Positions 8,248 to 15,339 of a stretch of 21,490 bases of DNA are shown in pieces (the stretch's first letter is position 1; every line of letters starts with the position of its first letter). This stretch comes from Treponema sp. UBA7570 (GTDB lineage Bacteria; Spirochaetota; Spirochaetia; Treponematales; Treponemataceae). Below the pieces are notes generated by a model, which had not been told where the DNA came from, did not search any database, and saw only the letters and a list, made by a program, of their open reading frames with translations. The stretch spans positions 21,949 through 43,438 of the forward strand of contig DLLE01000056.1 of NCBI GenBank assembly GCA_002477955.1, given 5' to 3'. The position numbers and the translations under genes were made by a program.

Positions 8248-9963
8248 TTAGAAGAAAGTGATTTCTCCCTGCTCTGCTCCATGTTCAATTTCAAAACCGC
8301 CGATCTTTCCGGCTGCTTCTTTATGAGCCGTAATCGTAAAATGATTTATAATTTCGCTAAATTTTGAATTTTTTATGTTCCATTCAGAAATATTTTTCGC
8401 TGCAAAAAGTCTTGAACGCACAGACGAAAGCTCTTTTACCTGCTCAGACAAATCGTCGCGGCATTTTTTTAATTTAAGGTTCAGATTGTTTATTCCAGAA
8501 AGATCTTCCGCCACGAGTCTGCATTTTTCGTCAAAACCTTCAGGGAAAACATCAAAATGAGCGATTATTTCGTAAAGGTTTTTCTGTGTAATCTGAAGCT
8601 CATCAAAAAACTCAGTTTTTTCTTTGCGCAAATCCATCATGCTCTGATTGTCTTTTGTAATAGAATTGTTAAATTCAACAAGAAGATTCGATGCTTCGTG
8701 AATAAATACAGACAAAAGTTTTTCCATAGAATCGAGAGACAAGTTTGAAGAGTTAATCAAGTTGTCCATGTCCGTTACAGAATCTTTTACCTGTTTTATC
8801 GCTTCGTTTTTTGCAACTTCAATCTGCTGCAAAATGCGCACGTGATGCAGTCTGCTCATAACAGGGCGAAGATTTCCAAAAACCGTGTACATTGTGCGAG
8901 CTTTTTCGTTTATGCTCTGAGTTACGTGGAGCAAATCTTTCTGAACAAGATGATAACTGTTAAAACCGTCCATCATCTCCTTAAACCTGCCGATTACCGC
9001 AGAAAGGCGAGCTGCAATATTTTCTTCGCTTCCAGAAGTTTCGTCCAAAAAACGGGCCGAAAAATTATTTTTTTGAGATTTAATTGATTCAAGTTTTTCT
9101 GTTACATCGTTCCATTTTTCGTCAAACTCGACAAAGCCTTTAGAAACATAATTTATAATATCGCTCAAAACATCGACGCAAAGTTCATAAAGCGCAATGT
9201 TAAAGCAAACCGAATCAAGTTCTTCATCGCTTCCAGGAACTTCTGTCTGAGTTTTTACTTCCTTAAGGCAGGCTGTCACGTGTTCAAGTCCCTGGCGAAT
9301 AATATCCTGAAGCTGCAAATTTTCCATCGCTTTCTGAATCGGAGGATAAATCAACTCAATGTCGCCGTCCATTGCCGAAAGAGGAGCAGAAATCGAACTG
9401 ATGATTGACTCAATTTTCTGAGAACCTGCGTTTCCGCTTGTCGAAACATTTTCCTGCGAAGCCAAAATTCCAGAAAAAATATCCTTAAGTTTATTTATGT
9501 GTTCAATAAGCTGTTTTTCTTCCGCCAAAAGCTGGTCAGAATACTGGAACATATCGTTAGAAAGACGCTGCAAATTTTCCGTAATACGGCTGAATGCCTG
9601 GCCTTTTTCGCCTGATTTTATCGAAATTACCATTGCATTCAAGGCAATAAGCTCCATTTGTTCAGAATCTTCTTTTACGCCGGCAATAAATTTGTCGAGC
9701 TCCGAGAGAGTTTCGATTTTGCTGTTGAGCTGGTCGAGAAAAGGTTTGTATTTATCTTGTGAATTGCTAAAAACTTCTTTTTCTGCCGCAGTCGATTTTT
9801 CGTTATTTTCGCTTAATTCTTTAATAACCGCCTGTAAATTTCTAAGCGAAGGGCTTATTTCTTTATTCAAAAGCGATGGAAATAAATTTCCCAAATCCAA
9901 AAAATATTTTTGAGATAAATCGCTGGTTTCTTTTACTGAATCTAAAATAAGCTGTAAATCCAT
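8248..9963 (-). CDS. Soluble receptor-like helical protein with CheZ-like motif
   Basis: I do not recognise a named family. The product (571 aa) is predicted almost entirely helical and coiled-coil, with no signal peptide or TM segment, so it should be cytoplasmic. I chose the ATG at 9961-9963 because GGGAG lies 8 nt upstream; an ATG five codons earlier lacks a ribosome site. Residues about 96-140 resemble a chemoreceptor tip (QMELIALNAMVISIKSGEKG then QAFSRITENLQRLSND). They keep the LALN-like core but replace the EAARAG segment. Near 215-230, NLQLQDIIRQGLEHV holds D220 and Q224 with the D-x-x-x-Q spacing of the CheZ catalytic motif. A third conserved-looking stretch, SRLHHVRILQQIEVAK, lies near 370-386. 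The protein ends in an acidic-hydrophobic tail (GAEQGEITFF) after a flexible linker, which could be a docking peptide. It sits between a ParA-like gene (about 35 bp upstream) and cheD (8 bp). Confidence 0.8.
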   Translation of the reverse strand: MDLQLILDSVKETSDLSQKYFLDLGNLFPSLLNKEISPSLRNLQAVIKELSENNEKSTAAEKEVFSNSQDKYKPFLDQLNSKIETLSELDKFIAGVKEDSEQMELIALNAMVISIKSGEKGQAFSRITENLQRLSNDMFQYSDQLLAEEKQLIEHINKLKDIFSGILASQENVSTSGNAGSQKIESIISSISAPLSAMDGDIELIYPPIQKAMENLQLQDIIRQGLEHVTACLKEVKTQTEVPGSDEELDSVCFNIALYELCVDVLSDIINYVSKGFVEFDEKWNDVTEKLESIKSQKNNFSARFLDETSGSEENIAARLSAVIGRFKEMMDGFNSYHLVQKDLLHVTQSINEKARTMYTVFGNLRPVMSRLHHVRILQQIEVAKNEAIKQVKDSVTDMDNLINSSNLSLDSMEKLLSVFIHEASNLLVEFNNSITKDNQSMMDLRKEKTEFFDELQITQKNLYEIIAHFDVFPEGFDEKCRLVAEDLSGINNLNLKLKKCRDDLSEQVKELSSVRSRLFAAKNISEWNIKNSKFSEIINHFTITAHKEAAGKIGGFEIEHGAEQGEITFF

Positions 9964-9998
9964 TTGTTTTGCTCCCATTAAAATTACCGCGTCAGCAT

Positions 9999-10997
9999 CT
10001 ATTTTTCTGCCGATGCAGCCGTAAATTCTTTATCAAGAATCTTTAAATCCTTATCTTTCGAAATATCATCTGCCTCAAAACCGTTGAGTTCGTTGTATCT
10101 GTAAGAGTGAATCATAATTCTTTCCGCAGAAGTTTCAATTCCCCTCACAAAACCAGAACCCGGATTTGCAAGTGCCAGAGGCTTTCTCAAGGCAACTGAA
10201 AAACTCACCTGTTCGTCTTTTGGCAAAAAACCGACAAAATCCATATTTATGCCAAGTTTTTTTTGAATAAGCGAACGCAATCTCTTTGCCATTTCTAAAT
10301 CGGCAGAATTTTGTCCTTGGTTGAATATAACTTGCGGTCTATATTTTAAAAGCTCTGTTTTTGCAGATTTTCCGGTCTCTGGAAAATTTTTGCAGATTTT
10401 TTTGACAAGTTCAACAAAATCCGCATCGCTGCCAGTTTCCGCACTTTTCAAATACCCGTTTATAAATTCCCTTTCCGGACTCTTTGCCTTAAACTGCCTC
10501 ATAAAGAACCGGAAAACCGCCGCCTTCAAAAAACTGTACGCATTCAAAATCGAAGTCAATTCGGGCGTTGTTACCAAAAGCGAATTATATGTGAGCAGAA
10601 AAAAGTCCAGAGTGTTATAAGTTGTTCCAGCTCCCAAATCCAAAATTACATAATCTGCTTCCTGAGCGTTAAGAGCCTTTATGATCCTGCGTTTTGACGA
10701 ATTGTCCATATTTGCAGTTCCTGGATACATACAGTCGCCCGCAATAAACTTCAAACCGGGAATCTGCGTTTCTTGCAAAAGAGAAGAAAAATCTTCAGTC
10801 TGACGATAAATAAAATTGCCAAGACCGGCGCGATTGTTTTTTAAGCCGAGCAAAGTATGCAAATTCGCTCCGCCAAAATCCAAATCCGCAAGAATAACAT
10901 TTTTTCCTTTTTGAGCCAGAACTGTCGCAAGGTTTACAGCATAGGAACTTTTTCCGACGCCACCTTTTCCGCTGGCAATTGGTAACAAATTAGTCAT
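9999..10997 (-). CDS. ParA/MinD/FlhG-type P-loop ATPase in chemotaxis operon
   Basis: The 332-residue protein has the deviant Walker A box GKGGVGKS at 10-17, with signature Lys11 and Lys16, the A' motif ADLDFGG with D38 and D40, and a Walker B/switch region VILDLGAG. These define the ParA/MinD family, whose dimers position cellular structures. It lacks the C-terminal amphipathic helix of MinD and the N-terminal DQAxxLR motif of FlhG. I chose the ATG at 10995-10997: an earlier in-frame TTG at 11004-11006 overlaps the -10 box. No Shine-Dalgarno is visible, and the message appears leaderless. It is followed by the soluble receptor-like gene and cheD, so positioning of a chemosensory array, as PpfA or ParC do, is a reasonable inference. 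A role in flagellar number or placement is the alternative. Confidence 0.88.
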   Translation of the reverse strand: MTNLLPIASGKGGVGKSSYAVNLATVLAQKGKNVILADLDFGGANLHTLLGLKNNRAGLGNFIYRQTEDFSSLLQETQIPGLKFIAGDCMYPGTANMDNSSKRRIIKALNAQEADYVILDLGAGTTYNTLDFFLLTYNSLLVTTPELTSILNAYSFLKAAVFRFFMRQFKAKSPEREFINGYLKSAETGSDADFVELVKKICKNFPETGKSAKTELLKYRPQVIFNQGQNSADLEMAKRLRSLIQKKLGINMDFVGFLPKDEQVSFSVALRKPLALANPGSGFVRGIETSAERIMIHSYRYNELNGFEADDISKDKDLKILDKEFTAASAEK

Positions 10998-11005
10998 TTC
11001 ATTCA

Positions 11006-11034
11006 ATTATAAAGTGCCGATGTTGATTTTACAA
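11006..11034 (-). promoter_or_regulatory. Promoter of the parA-like/cheD operon, probably leaderless
   Basis: On the minus strand, TTGTAA (11034-11029) and a perfect TATAAT (11011-11006) are separated by 17 bp. Only 8 nt separate the -10 from the ATG, so transcription should begin within 0-2 nt of the start codon. Confidence 0.7.
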
Positions 11035-11052
11035 TTGCAAAACTGTTATTCT
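11023..11052 (+). promoter_or_regulatory. Promoter of the TPR lipoprotein, probably leaderless
   Basis: TTGATT (11023-11028) and TATTCT (11047-11052), the latter preceded by TGt (extended -10), are 18 bp apart. The -10 ends 6 nt before the ATG at 11059, and there is no Shine-Dalgarno. It overlaps the opposing parA-like promoter. Confidence 0.5.
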
Positions 11053-11058
11053 TACCTT

Positions 11059-11688
11059 ATGTTAAAAAAATTAAGAAAAATTTTTATTTCAAGCGCTATT
11101 CTTTTTAGTCCTGTTTTATTTTTTTCGTGCACAAAGCCTGGAGATTCAAGCGTACAGCAGGCAGTCACCGCTTACGGAGCCGGAAAATATGACCAGGCGC
11201 TCGAACTTTTTAACGAAGCTCTCGAAAAACAGACCCGCTATTCCGATGAATTGATTTTTGCCTTTATTTCAAACATTTATTCAGCTAAAGAGGATTTTGA
11301 GAACGCGGCAATCTGGATGGAAAAATCACTCGAAAAAAAACCGGATTACCGGAATTACGTTACACTCGGAATGGACTGGCAAACCTTAAAAAATTACCAA
11401 AAAGCCGAAGAAGCCTACAAAAACGCCATCAAAATGAACGAACAAAAAGGCGAAGGATGGGCAAGTCTGGGCATGCTCTACCTCGAAGAAGGAAACTCCC
11501 TCGAAAAATCAATCGAAAGCCTTAAAAAAGGCGCAGAGTTCGCGCCGAAAATCGCCGTAATCCACGCATATCTCGGAGTCGCATACTTAAAAAACGGCCA
11601 AAATGACCTTGCCGAACAAGAATTTGCCCTCGCCAAGGAGCTAAAATGCGAAAATCTCGAGCAGATAAAAGAAAAATTTCTAAAATAA
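11059..11688 (+). CDS. TPR-repeat lipoprotein
   Basis: This is a 209-residue predicted lipoprotein. The start at 11059 gives a standard signal peptide: basic MLKKLRK, a hydrophobic stretch, and a loose spirochaete-type lipobox LFFSC with the lipidated Cys at residue 24. The in-frame GTG at 11014 would bury the signal, so it was rejected. After a short linker the mature part is nearly all tetratricopeptide repeats, about four to five, e.g. AYGAGKYDQALELFNEALEK, NYQKAEEAYKNAIKMNEQ and NGQNDLAEQEFALAKEL. TPRs make scaffolds for protein-protein contacts. The partner is unknown. It is divergent from the parA-like operon, 61 bp ATG to ATG, but nothing else ties it to chemotaxis. Confidence 0.85.
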   Translation: MLKKLRKIFISSAILFSPVLFFSCTKPGDSSVQQAVTAYGAGKYDQALELFNEALEKQTRYSDELIFAFISNIYSAKEDFENAAIWMEKSLEKKPDYRNYVTLGMDWQTLKNYQKAEEAYKNAIKMNEQKGEGWASLGMLYLEEGNSLEKSIESLKKGAEFAPKIAVIHAYLGVAYLKNGQNDLAEQEFALAKELKCENLEQIKEKFLK

Positions 11689-11722
11689 GGGCGGCTTTTT
11701 GCTTTGCAAAAACCAGGCTTTC

Positions 11723-11776
11723 CGCAGTTCCGCTCTTCGCTGCATCCGGCAAAAGCCGGACGCTTCGCGCTGCTCC
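11723..11776. repeat. GC-rich palindromic intergenic repeat, copy A
   Basis: This 54-bp block begins CGCAGTTCCGCT and ends GACGCTTCGCGCTGCTCC. It matches copy B at 15340-15392 in the same orientation, with about four substitutions and one 1-bp indel. Its centre is a perfect hairpin, TCCGGC-AAAA-GCCGGA (11745-11760). It is much more GC-rich than the surrounding A/T-rich spacer. It lies between two plus-strand genes, the TPR lipoprotein and the RpiB-family gene. It is preceded at 11696-11712 by another small palindrome, TTTTTGC-TTT-GCAAAAA. Confidence 0.85.
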
Positions 11777-11854
11777 AATCCTTGCCGCAAAATTAAAATT
11801 ACAAAATTCCAATTCCATTGATGAAATTTTTCATTTTTTTTGTTAGACTCAATC

Positions 11855-11863
11855 TGTTATAAA
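11855..11863 (+). promoter_or_regulatory. Extended -10 promoter of the RpiB-family gene
   Basis: TGtTATAAA at 11855-11863 is an extended -10 element. The -35 region is only a T run. The predicted start, near 11870, leaves a 12-nt leader containing GAGG at 11872-11875. Confidence 0.5.
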
Positions 11864-11881
11864 AAAATTGTGAGGTTCAAT

Positions 11882-12520
11882 ATGAAAATTGCTCTTATCA
11901 ACGAAAATTCTCAGGCTGCAAAAAACGCAGTTATTTTTAATGCGCTCAAAAAAGTTGCCGACGCACATGGTTTTGAAGTTGTAAACTACGGAATGTACAG
12001 TGCAGACGACAAAGCACAGCTCACTTACGTTCAAAACGGAATTCTGGCAGCAACACTCCTCAACTCAAAGGCAGCTGATTTTGTCGTAACAGGATGTGGC
12101 ACTGGCGAAGGAGCAATGCTCGCGCTTAACAGTTTTCCTGGCGTAATCTGCGGACACGTTGCAAGCCCTCTCGATGCCTACACTTTTGCACAAATTAACG
12201 ACGGAAACGCAATTTCACTTCCATTTGCACTCGGTTTTGGCTGGGGCGGAGATTTAAATCTCGAATATATTTTTGAAAAACTTTTTTCAGAAAATTTCGG
12301 CGGCGGTTATCCAAAAGAACGCGCAGTTCCAGAACAGCGCAACAAAAAAATTCTTGACGGCGTGCGCGAAGCCGCATTCAAGCCATTTACAGAAATTCTC
12401 GAATCTCTCGACAAAGAACTCGTAAAAGGAGCATTTGCCGGCGAAAAATTCAGCGACCTCTTCTTCAAAGACTGCAAGGACGACAAAATCGCCGAAACAG
12501 TAAAAAAATTTTTAAACTAA
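11882..12520 (+). CDS. RpiB/LacA/LacB-family sugar-phosphate isomerase
   Basis: The protein is 212 aa, with the ATG at 11882 preceded by GAGG (11872-11875) 6 nt upstream; a longer reading frame from a TTG at 11840 has no ribosome site. The family interconverts aldose and ketose phosphates (ribose-5-P/ribulose-5-P, allose-6-P or galactose-6-P). The N-terminal strand MKIALINENS and the loop VVTGCGTGEG hold the probable catalytic Cys72 and the phosphate-binding glycines. Two oddities: the loop has Glu where RpiB usually has Ile (GTGIG), and the protein is about 60 residues longer than the 150-residue RpiB, with a tail after about 150. This matches a less-studied longer branch of the family, so the substrate is uncertain. 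It stands alone with its own promoter and converges with the GGDEF gene. Confidence 0.85.
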   Translation: MKIALINENSQAAKNAVIFNALKKVADAHGFEVVNYGMYSADDKAQLTYVQNGILAATLLNSKAADFVVTGCGTGEGAMLALNSFPGVICGHVASPLDAYTFAQINDGNAISLPFALGFGWGGDLNLEYIFEKLFSENFGGGYPKERAVPEQRNKKILDGVREAAFKPFTEILESLDKELVKGAFAGEKFSDLFFKDCKDDKIAETVKKFLN

Positions 12521-12540
12521 AACCCAGCCTACTAATCCGG

Positions 12541-12603
12541 CAAACAGACGTAAATCTTGCAGACATTCTGTTTGGACTCTATTTTTAAAGCATGATTTAC
12601 GTC
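12541..12603. other. Two overlapping, mutually exclusive inverted repeats
   Basis: CAAACAGA (12541-12548) pairs perfectly with TCTGTTTG (12567-12574). GACGTAAATC (12547-12556) pairs perfectly with GATTTACGTC (12594-12603). The left arms overlap by two bases, so both stems cannot be complete at once. The region lies between the convergent RpiB-family and GGDEF genes. Neither stem is followed by a strong T run, so a classical terminator is not clear; mRNA 3'-end protection or a protein-binding site are other options. Confidence 0.5.
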
Positions 12604-12651
12604 AACAAAAACCTGTTATTCTTTTCAAAATTTGACATTCAACAAACTAAA

Positions 12652-13695
12652 TTATTCCAAAACAAATCTGCCGCTGTTATAGAGCATTTCCAAAACTTTA
12701 GCTGTCGTAATGTAAATGTCCATTTCGCTGTGCTGCCAAATTCGCTTTATGGTCGAGTCAACACGAAGAATAACAAGCTCTCCATCTTCCGCCTTTGCAA
12801 TTTTGCAGGCAAAAGCCGCCTTTATCCGCTGAGCAGAATACTGGCTGGCAAGTTCGGTTTGATTAGACGAATTTAGAGCTTCAAGCTGATTAACATAAAA
12901 AAAATCCGCCGGGGCGTTCATTGCGTGGTCAACAAGCGACAAGTCAATCGGCAAAAAATCCTTTGTGCGCGACAGCTTATGAACTTTTTCAAAATAGATT
13001 TTATCGCCTTTTTGAATACAAATATGATCAGCCATAAAGTACGAACTCAAAAAATTAAAGAGCATTTTTATGCCTGTATCCAGTTTTTCAATTTTCGTAA
13101 GCATTCTAAACACGTTAAAATGCAGATACATTGAGCTTTGCGAGCGATCTTTTTCGGTTTTCAGTTCAATATTTGCGTGTTTTTCCGGCAGATAGATTAT
13201 AAAACAGTTTCTGCCTTTGTTTTTTCCGCGATACAAAGCCTTGTCGGCAGTTTCCAGCAAGCCTTCGTAAGTTGAATCATCTTCAGGAAAGCGGCTTATC
13301 CCCATAGTTATTGTCACATAAAGCCCAAGAAAATCCTTGATTTCGTTTGAATTCATAAAATTCATGAGCTTGTGGGCATTTTCCCAAACTTCCTTATAAT
13401 CGGTTATTTCTGGAAAAACAATTAAAAATTCATCTCCGCCAAAGCGTCCTACAAAACCTTTACCTTCAATAACTTTTTTAATTCTTTCTGCAACTTCAAT
13501 CAGAACTTTGTCGCCTGTAATATGCCCGTAAGTGTCGTTTACGTATTTAAAATTATCAATATCTACGATTGCAAGAGAAAACGGGATTCCCTCTGCAACC
13601 ATAAAATTTACGTAATCAACGACTACATCCCGCGTATAAAGCTTTGTAAGGCTGTCGGAAGATTTTTCGTCTTCAAATAAAAAGTTAGGCCTCAT
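12652..13695 (-). CDS. GGDEF diguanylate cyclase with C-terminal GAF-like domain
   Basis: This 347-residue soluble protein should make cyclic di-GMP from two GTP. The GGDEF domain is at the N-terminus (about 12-175): SLTKLYTRDVVVDYV, then IVDIDNFKYVNDTYGH with metal-binding Asp, and an intact GGDEF at 86-90 in RFGGDEFLIVFP. The allosteric inhibitory site (RxxD five residues before GGDEF) is missing; the sequence there is EGKG. Residues about 195-345 resemble a GAF-type sensor fold (weak, by pattern only), so the sensor follows the catalytic domain, the reverse of the common order. No TM segment is seen. There is no ribosome site, and a TATAAT box ends 9 nt before the ATG. It lies 47 bp after rlmB. 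Confidence 0.9.
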   Translation of the reverse strand: MRPNFLFEDEKSSDSLTKLYTRDVVVDYVNFMVAEGIPFSLAIVDIDNFKYVNDTYGHITGDKVLIEVAERIKKVIEGKGFVGRFGGDEFLIVFPEITDYKEVWENAHKLMNFMNSNEIKDFLGLYVTITMGISRFPEDDSTYEGLLETADKALYRGKNKGRNCFIIYLPEKHANIELKTEKDRSQSSMYLHFNVFRMLTKIEKLDTGIKMLFNFLSSYFMADHICIQKGDKIYFEKVHKLSRTKDFLPIDLSLVDHAMNAPADFFYVNQLEALNSSNQTELASQYSAQRIKAAFACKIAKAEDGELVILRVDSTIKRIWQHSEMDIYITTAKVLEMLYNSGRFVLE

Positions 13696-13704
13696 ATTTA
13701 TCTT

Positions 13705-13732
13705 ATTATAATGCAGTTTCTTTTTAACGCAA
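13705..13732 (-). promoter_or_regulatory. Promoter of the GGDEF gene with very short leader
   Basis: A perfect TATAAT (13710-13705, minus strand) follows TTGCGT (13732-13727) with 16 bp between. The -10 ends 9 nt before the ATG, so the predicted leader is only about 3 nt, with no room for a Shine-Dalgarno. Confidence 0.5.
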
Positions 13733-13742
13733 AAACATTTTA

Positions 13743-14522
13743 TTAAATTTTCTGACGATAAACTTCATACAAAAGCACGCCAGCCGCAACAGAAACATTC
13801 AGACTGTCAATTTTTCCGCAAGTTGGAATCGAAACAACTGAATCGCACTGCTCTTCCAAAAGACGTGCAATTCCTTTTCCCTCGCTTCCCATTACAATGC
13901 AGGTTTTTGCAGGAAAATTTAATTTTGTAATATTTTCTCCGCCAGCATCTGCCCCGTAAACCCAAAATCCAGCGTCTTTTAACTGCTGAACCGCACGGAC
14001 AAGATTTGTTACAACGCTGACAGGAACGTAAGCACTGGCGCCAGCAGAAGAACGGGCGATAATTTCGTTATCAGAAAAATCGTTTGCGCTGTGACGGGCA
14101 GGCATTACGACAAGACTTGCACCAAACTGGTCGCAGGAACGAATTATTGCGCCAACATTGTGCGGATCGGTTACACTGTCCAAAACAATTACAGTCTGTT
14201 TTTCATTTTCCAGGGCTTTTGAAGAAGCAATCCAGCTGTCAAAATCAACATCATTTTCAGCTTTTTCAGAAGCGCCTTCGACAACCATTACGATTCCACG
14301 ATGATCACGCGCAACTTCCGGCAAAACTTTTACCAGCGAGTCGAGAGCATTTTTGTCGGTATTTATAACCGGAATTCCGGCTTTTTTTGCGCTTTCGAGA
14401 ATTTTTTTTATGCGCGGGCCAGTCTTTGCAAGCTGAAGAGAAAGCCCGTCGATTTTTCCGCTGTCAAGAGCACGGCGAACTTTTTCTTCAATCGCATGAA
14501 AACCCGTAACAATCTGTGCCAT
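13743..14522 (-). CDS. rlmB: 23S rRNA 2'-O-ribose methyltransferase, RlmB/SpoU family
   Basis: The SPOUT-class enzyme (259 aa) methylates a ribose in 23S rRNA (G2251 in E. coli for RlmB). The N-terminal substrate-binding domain (about 1-95) begins MAQIVTGFHAIEE and includes RDHRGIVMVVEG. The catalytic knot carries motif 1, LDSVTDPHNVGAIIRS, with catalytic Asn and Arg; motif 2, IVMGSEGKGIARL; and motif 3, IPTCGKIDSLNVSVAAGVLL. Length and motif spacing fit RlmB best, although TrmH-like relatives cannot be excluded from sequence alone. An AAGGA ribosome site lies 8-9 nt before the ATG. It is downstream of the ychJ-like gene, across a 175-bp gap that shows no strong promoter, so readthrough from that gene is likely. 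Confidence 0.9.
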   Translation of the reverse strand: MAQIVTGFHAIEEKVRRALDSGKIDGLSLQLAKTGPRIKKILESAKKAGIPVINTDKNALDSLVKVLPEVARDHRGIVMVVEGASEKAENDVDFDSWIASSKALENEKQTVIVLDSVTDPHNVGAIIRSCDQFGASLVVMPARHSANDFSDNEIIARSSAGASAYVPVSVVTNLVRAVQQLKDAGFWVYGADAGGENITKLNFPAKTCIVMGSEGKGIARLLEEQCDSVVSIPTCGKIDSLNVSVAAGVLLYEVYRQKI

Positions 14523-14697
14523 TCTATCTTCCTTCTACGACAAAAGAACCGCCCAATAAGCTCTAAATGCCATTGCCGTGCTTGACGCTGCGATGTTTCT
14601 GAAAAAAACTCGGCTAACAATCTCTAAATGATTGTAAATATTTAGATTTTCAGACAAGCCCGAAAATAGCAGAAAAAATACTTTTGGGACATTCCTT

Positions 14698-15198
14698 TTA
14701 GCGGCCGCAACATTTCTTATATTTTTTTCCACTTCCGCATGGACAAGGGTCATTGCGGCCGATTTTTTTTCCTTCGCGGACCACCGTCATAGGTTTTACA
14801 TCGCCTACTTCGTAAAGCCATTTTCCATTCACTTTTTTAAAGTAAGCATTTTCGTGATGAATTTCGTTCAAATGATTTTTGTCAGTATAAGATGCTTCAA
14901 ATTCTACAAGACCCTCGTCATCAGCTTCCTGACCTTTCTGAGTGTTAAGAATTTTTAAACCGTGCCATGTAGATTCTTTTGACCACTGTTCAGTAGCCTT
15001 GCGGTCAATTTCAGCAATTTTTTCGCCTTCTTCGCAAGAATTGATAATAAAGTCAATTTCGTGCTTTACGTAAGAAGCATAGCGGGCGCGCATCAAACTT
15101 TCAGCAGTGGGAGCGTCTTTGCTTCCTTTAATAATAGGCTCACAACATTCAGCGTAAGTTTTACCAGAACCACAAGGGCACAAATCTTTATCTGCCAT
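14698..15198 (-). CDS. ychJ: YchJ-family protein with two SEC-C zinc motifs
   Basis: The protein has 166 residues. The ATG at 15196-15198 is chosen because GGAG lies 7 nt upstream; a TTG seven codons earlier lacks a site. Both ends carry a SEC-C type zinc-binding motif: CPCGSGKTYAECC near residue 7 and DPCPCGSGKKYKKCC at the C-terminus. Between them is an NTF2-like region starting TAESLMRARYASYV, as in the YchJ/UPF0225 family. The biochemical role of the family is not settled; SEC-C motifs bind Zn and in SecA contact SecB and the ribosome. It has its own promoter and probably leads the ychJ-rlmB(-GGDEF) transcription unit. Confidence 0.9.
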   Translation of the reverse strand: MADKDLCPCGSGKTYAECCEPIIKGSKDAPTAESLMRARYASYVKHEIDFIINSCEEGEKIAEIDRKATEQWSKESTWHGLKILNTQKGQEADDEGLVEFEASYTDKNHLNEIHHENAYFKKVNGKWLYEVGDVKPMTVVREGKKIGRNDPCPCGSGKKYKKCCGR

Positions 15199-15251
15199 TA
15201 AAAAACTCCGTCGCCACAAAAATGCAGCGCAAAATAATTAAAATATAGAAA

Positions 15252-15281
15252 AGTATACCAAAAATTCCCCGCCGCTGTCGA
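15252..15281 (-). promoter_or_regulatory. Promoter of the ychJ-like gene
   Basis: On the minus strand, TCGACA (15281-15276) and TATACT (15257-15252) are 18 bp apart. The -10 is extended (TGG before it). The leader is about 47 nt and contains the GGAG ribosome site, so this is a conventional arrangement. Confidence 0.7.
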
Positions 15282-15339
15282 GATTTTAAGGTTTCTTCTA
15301 ATGTTTTTGGAGCGCAAACCGCCGTCAATCCGTCCACTG

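Noticed and set aside
11522..11818. 98-codon minus-strand reading frame over the end of the TPR gene and repeat A
   Set aside because: It overlaps a convincing gene and a palindromic repeat; the amino acid content is driven by the GC-rich repeat.
14602..14635. Hairpin ACAATC/GATTGT followed on the minus strand by seven T residues, as a terminator after the ychJ-like gene
   Set aside because: The stem is only 6 bp and A/T-rich, and the T run starts about 8 nt after the stem, too far for a classical terminator.
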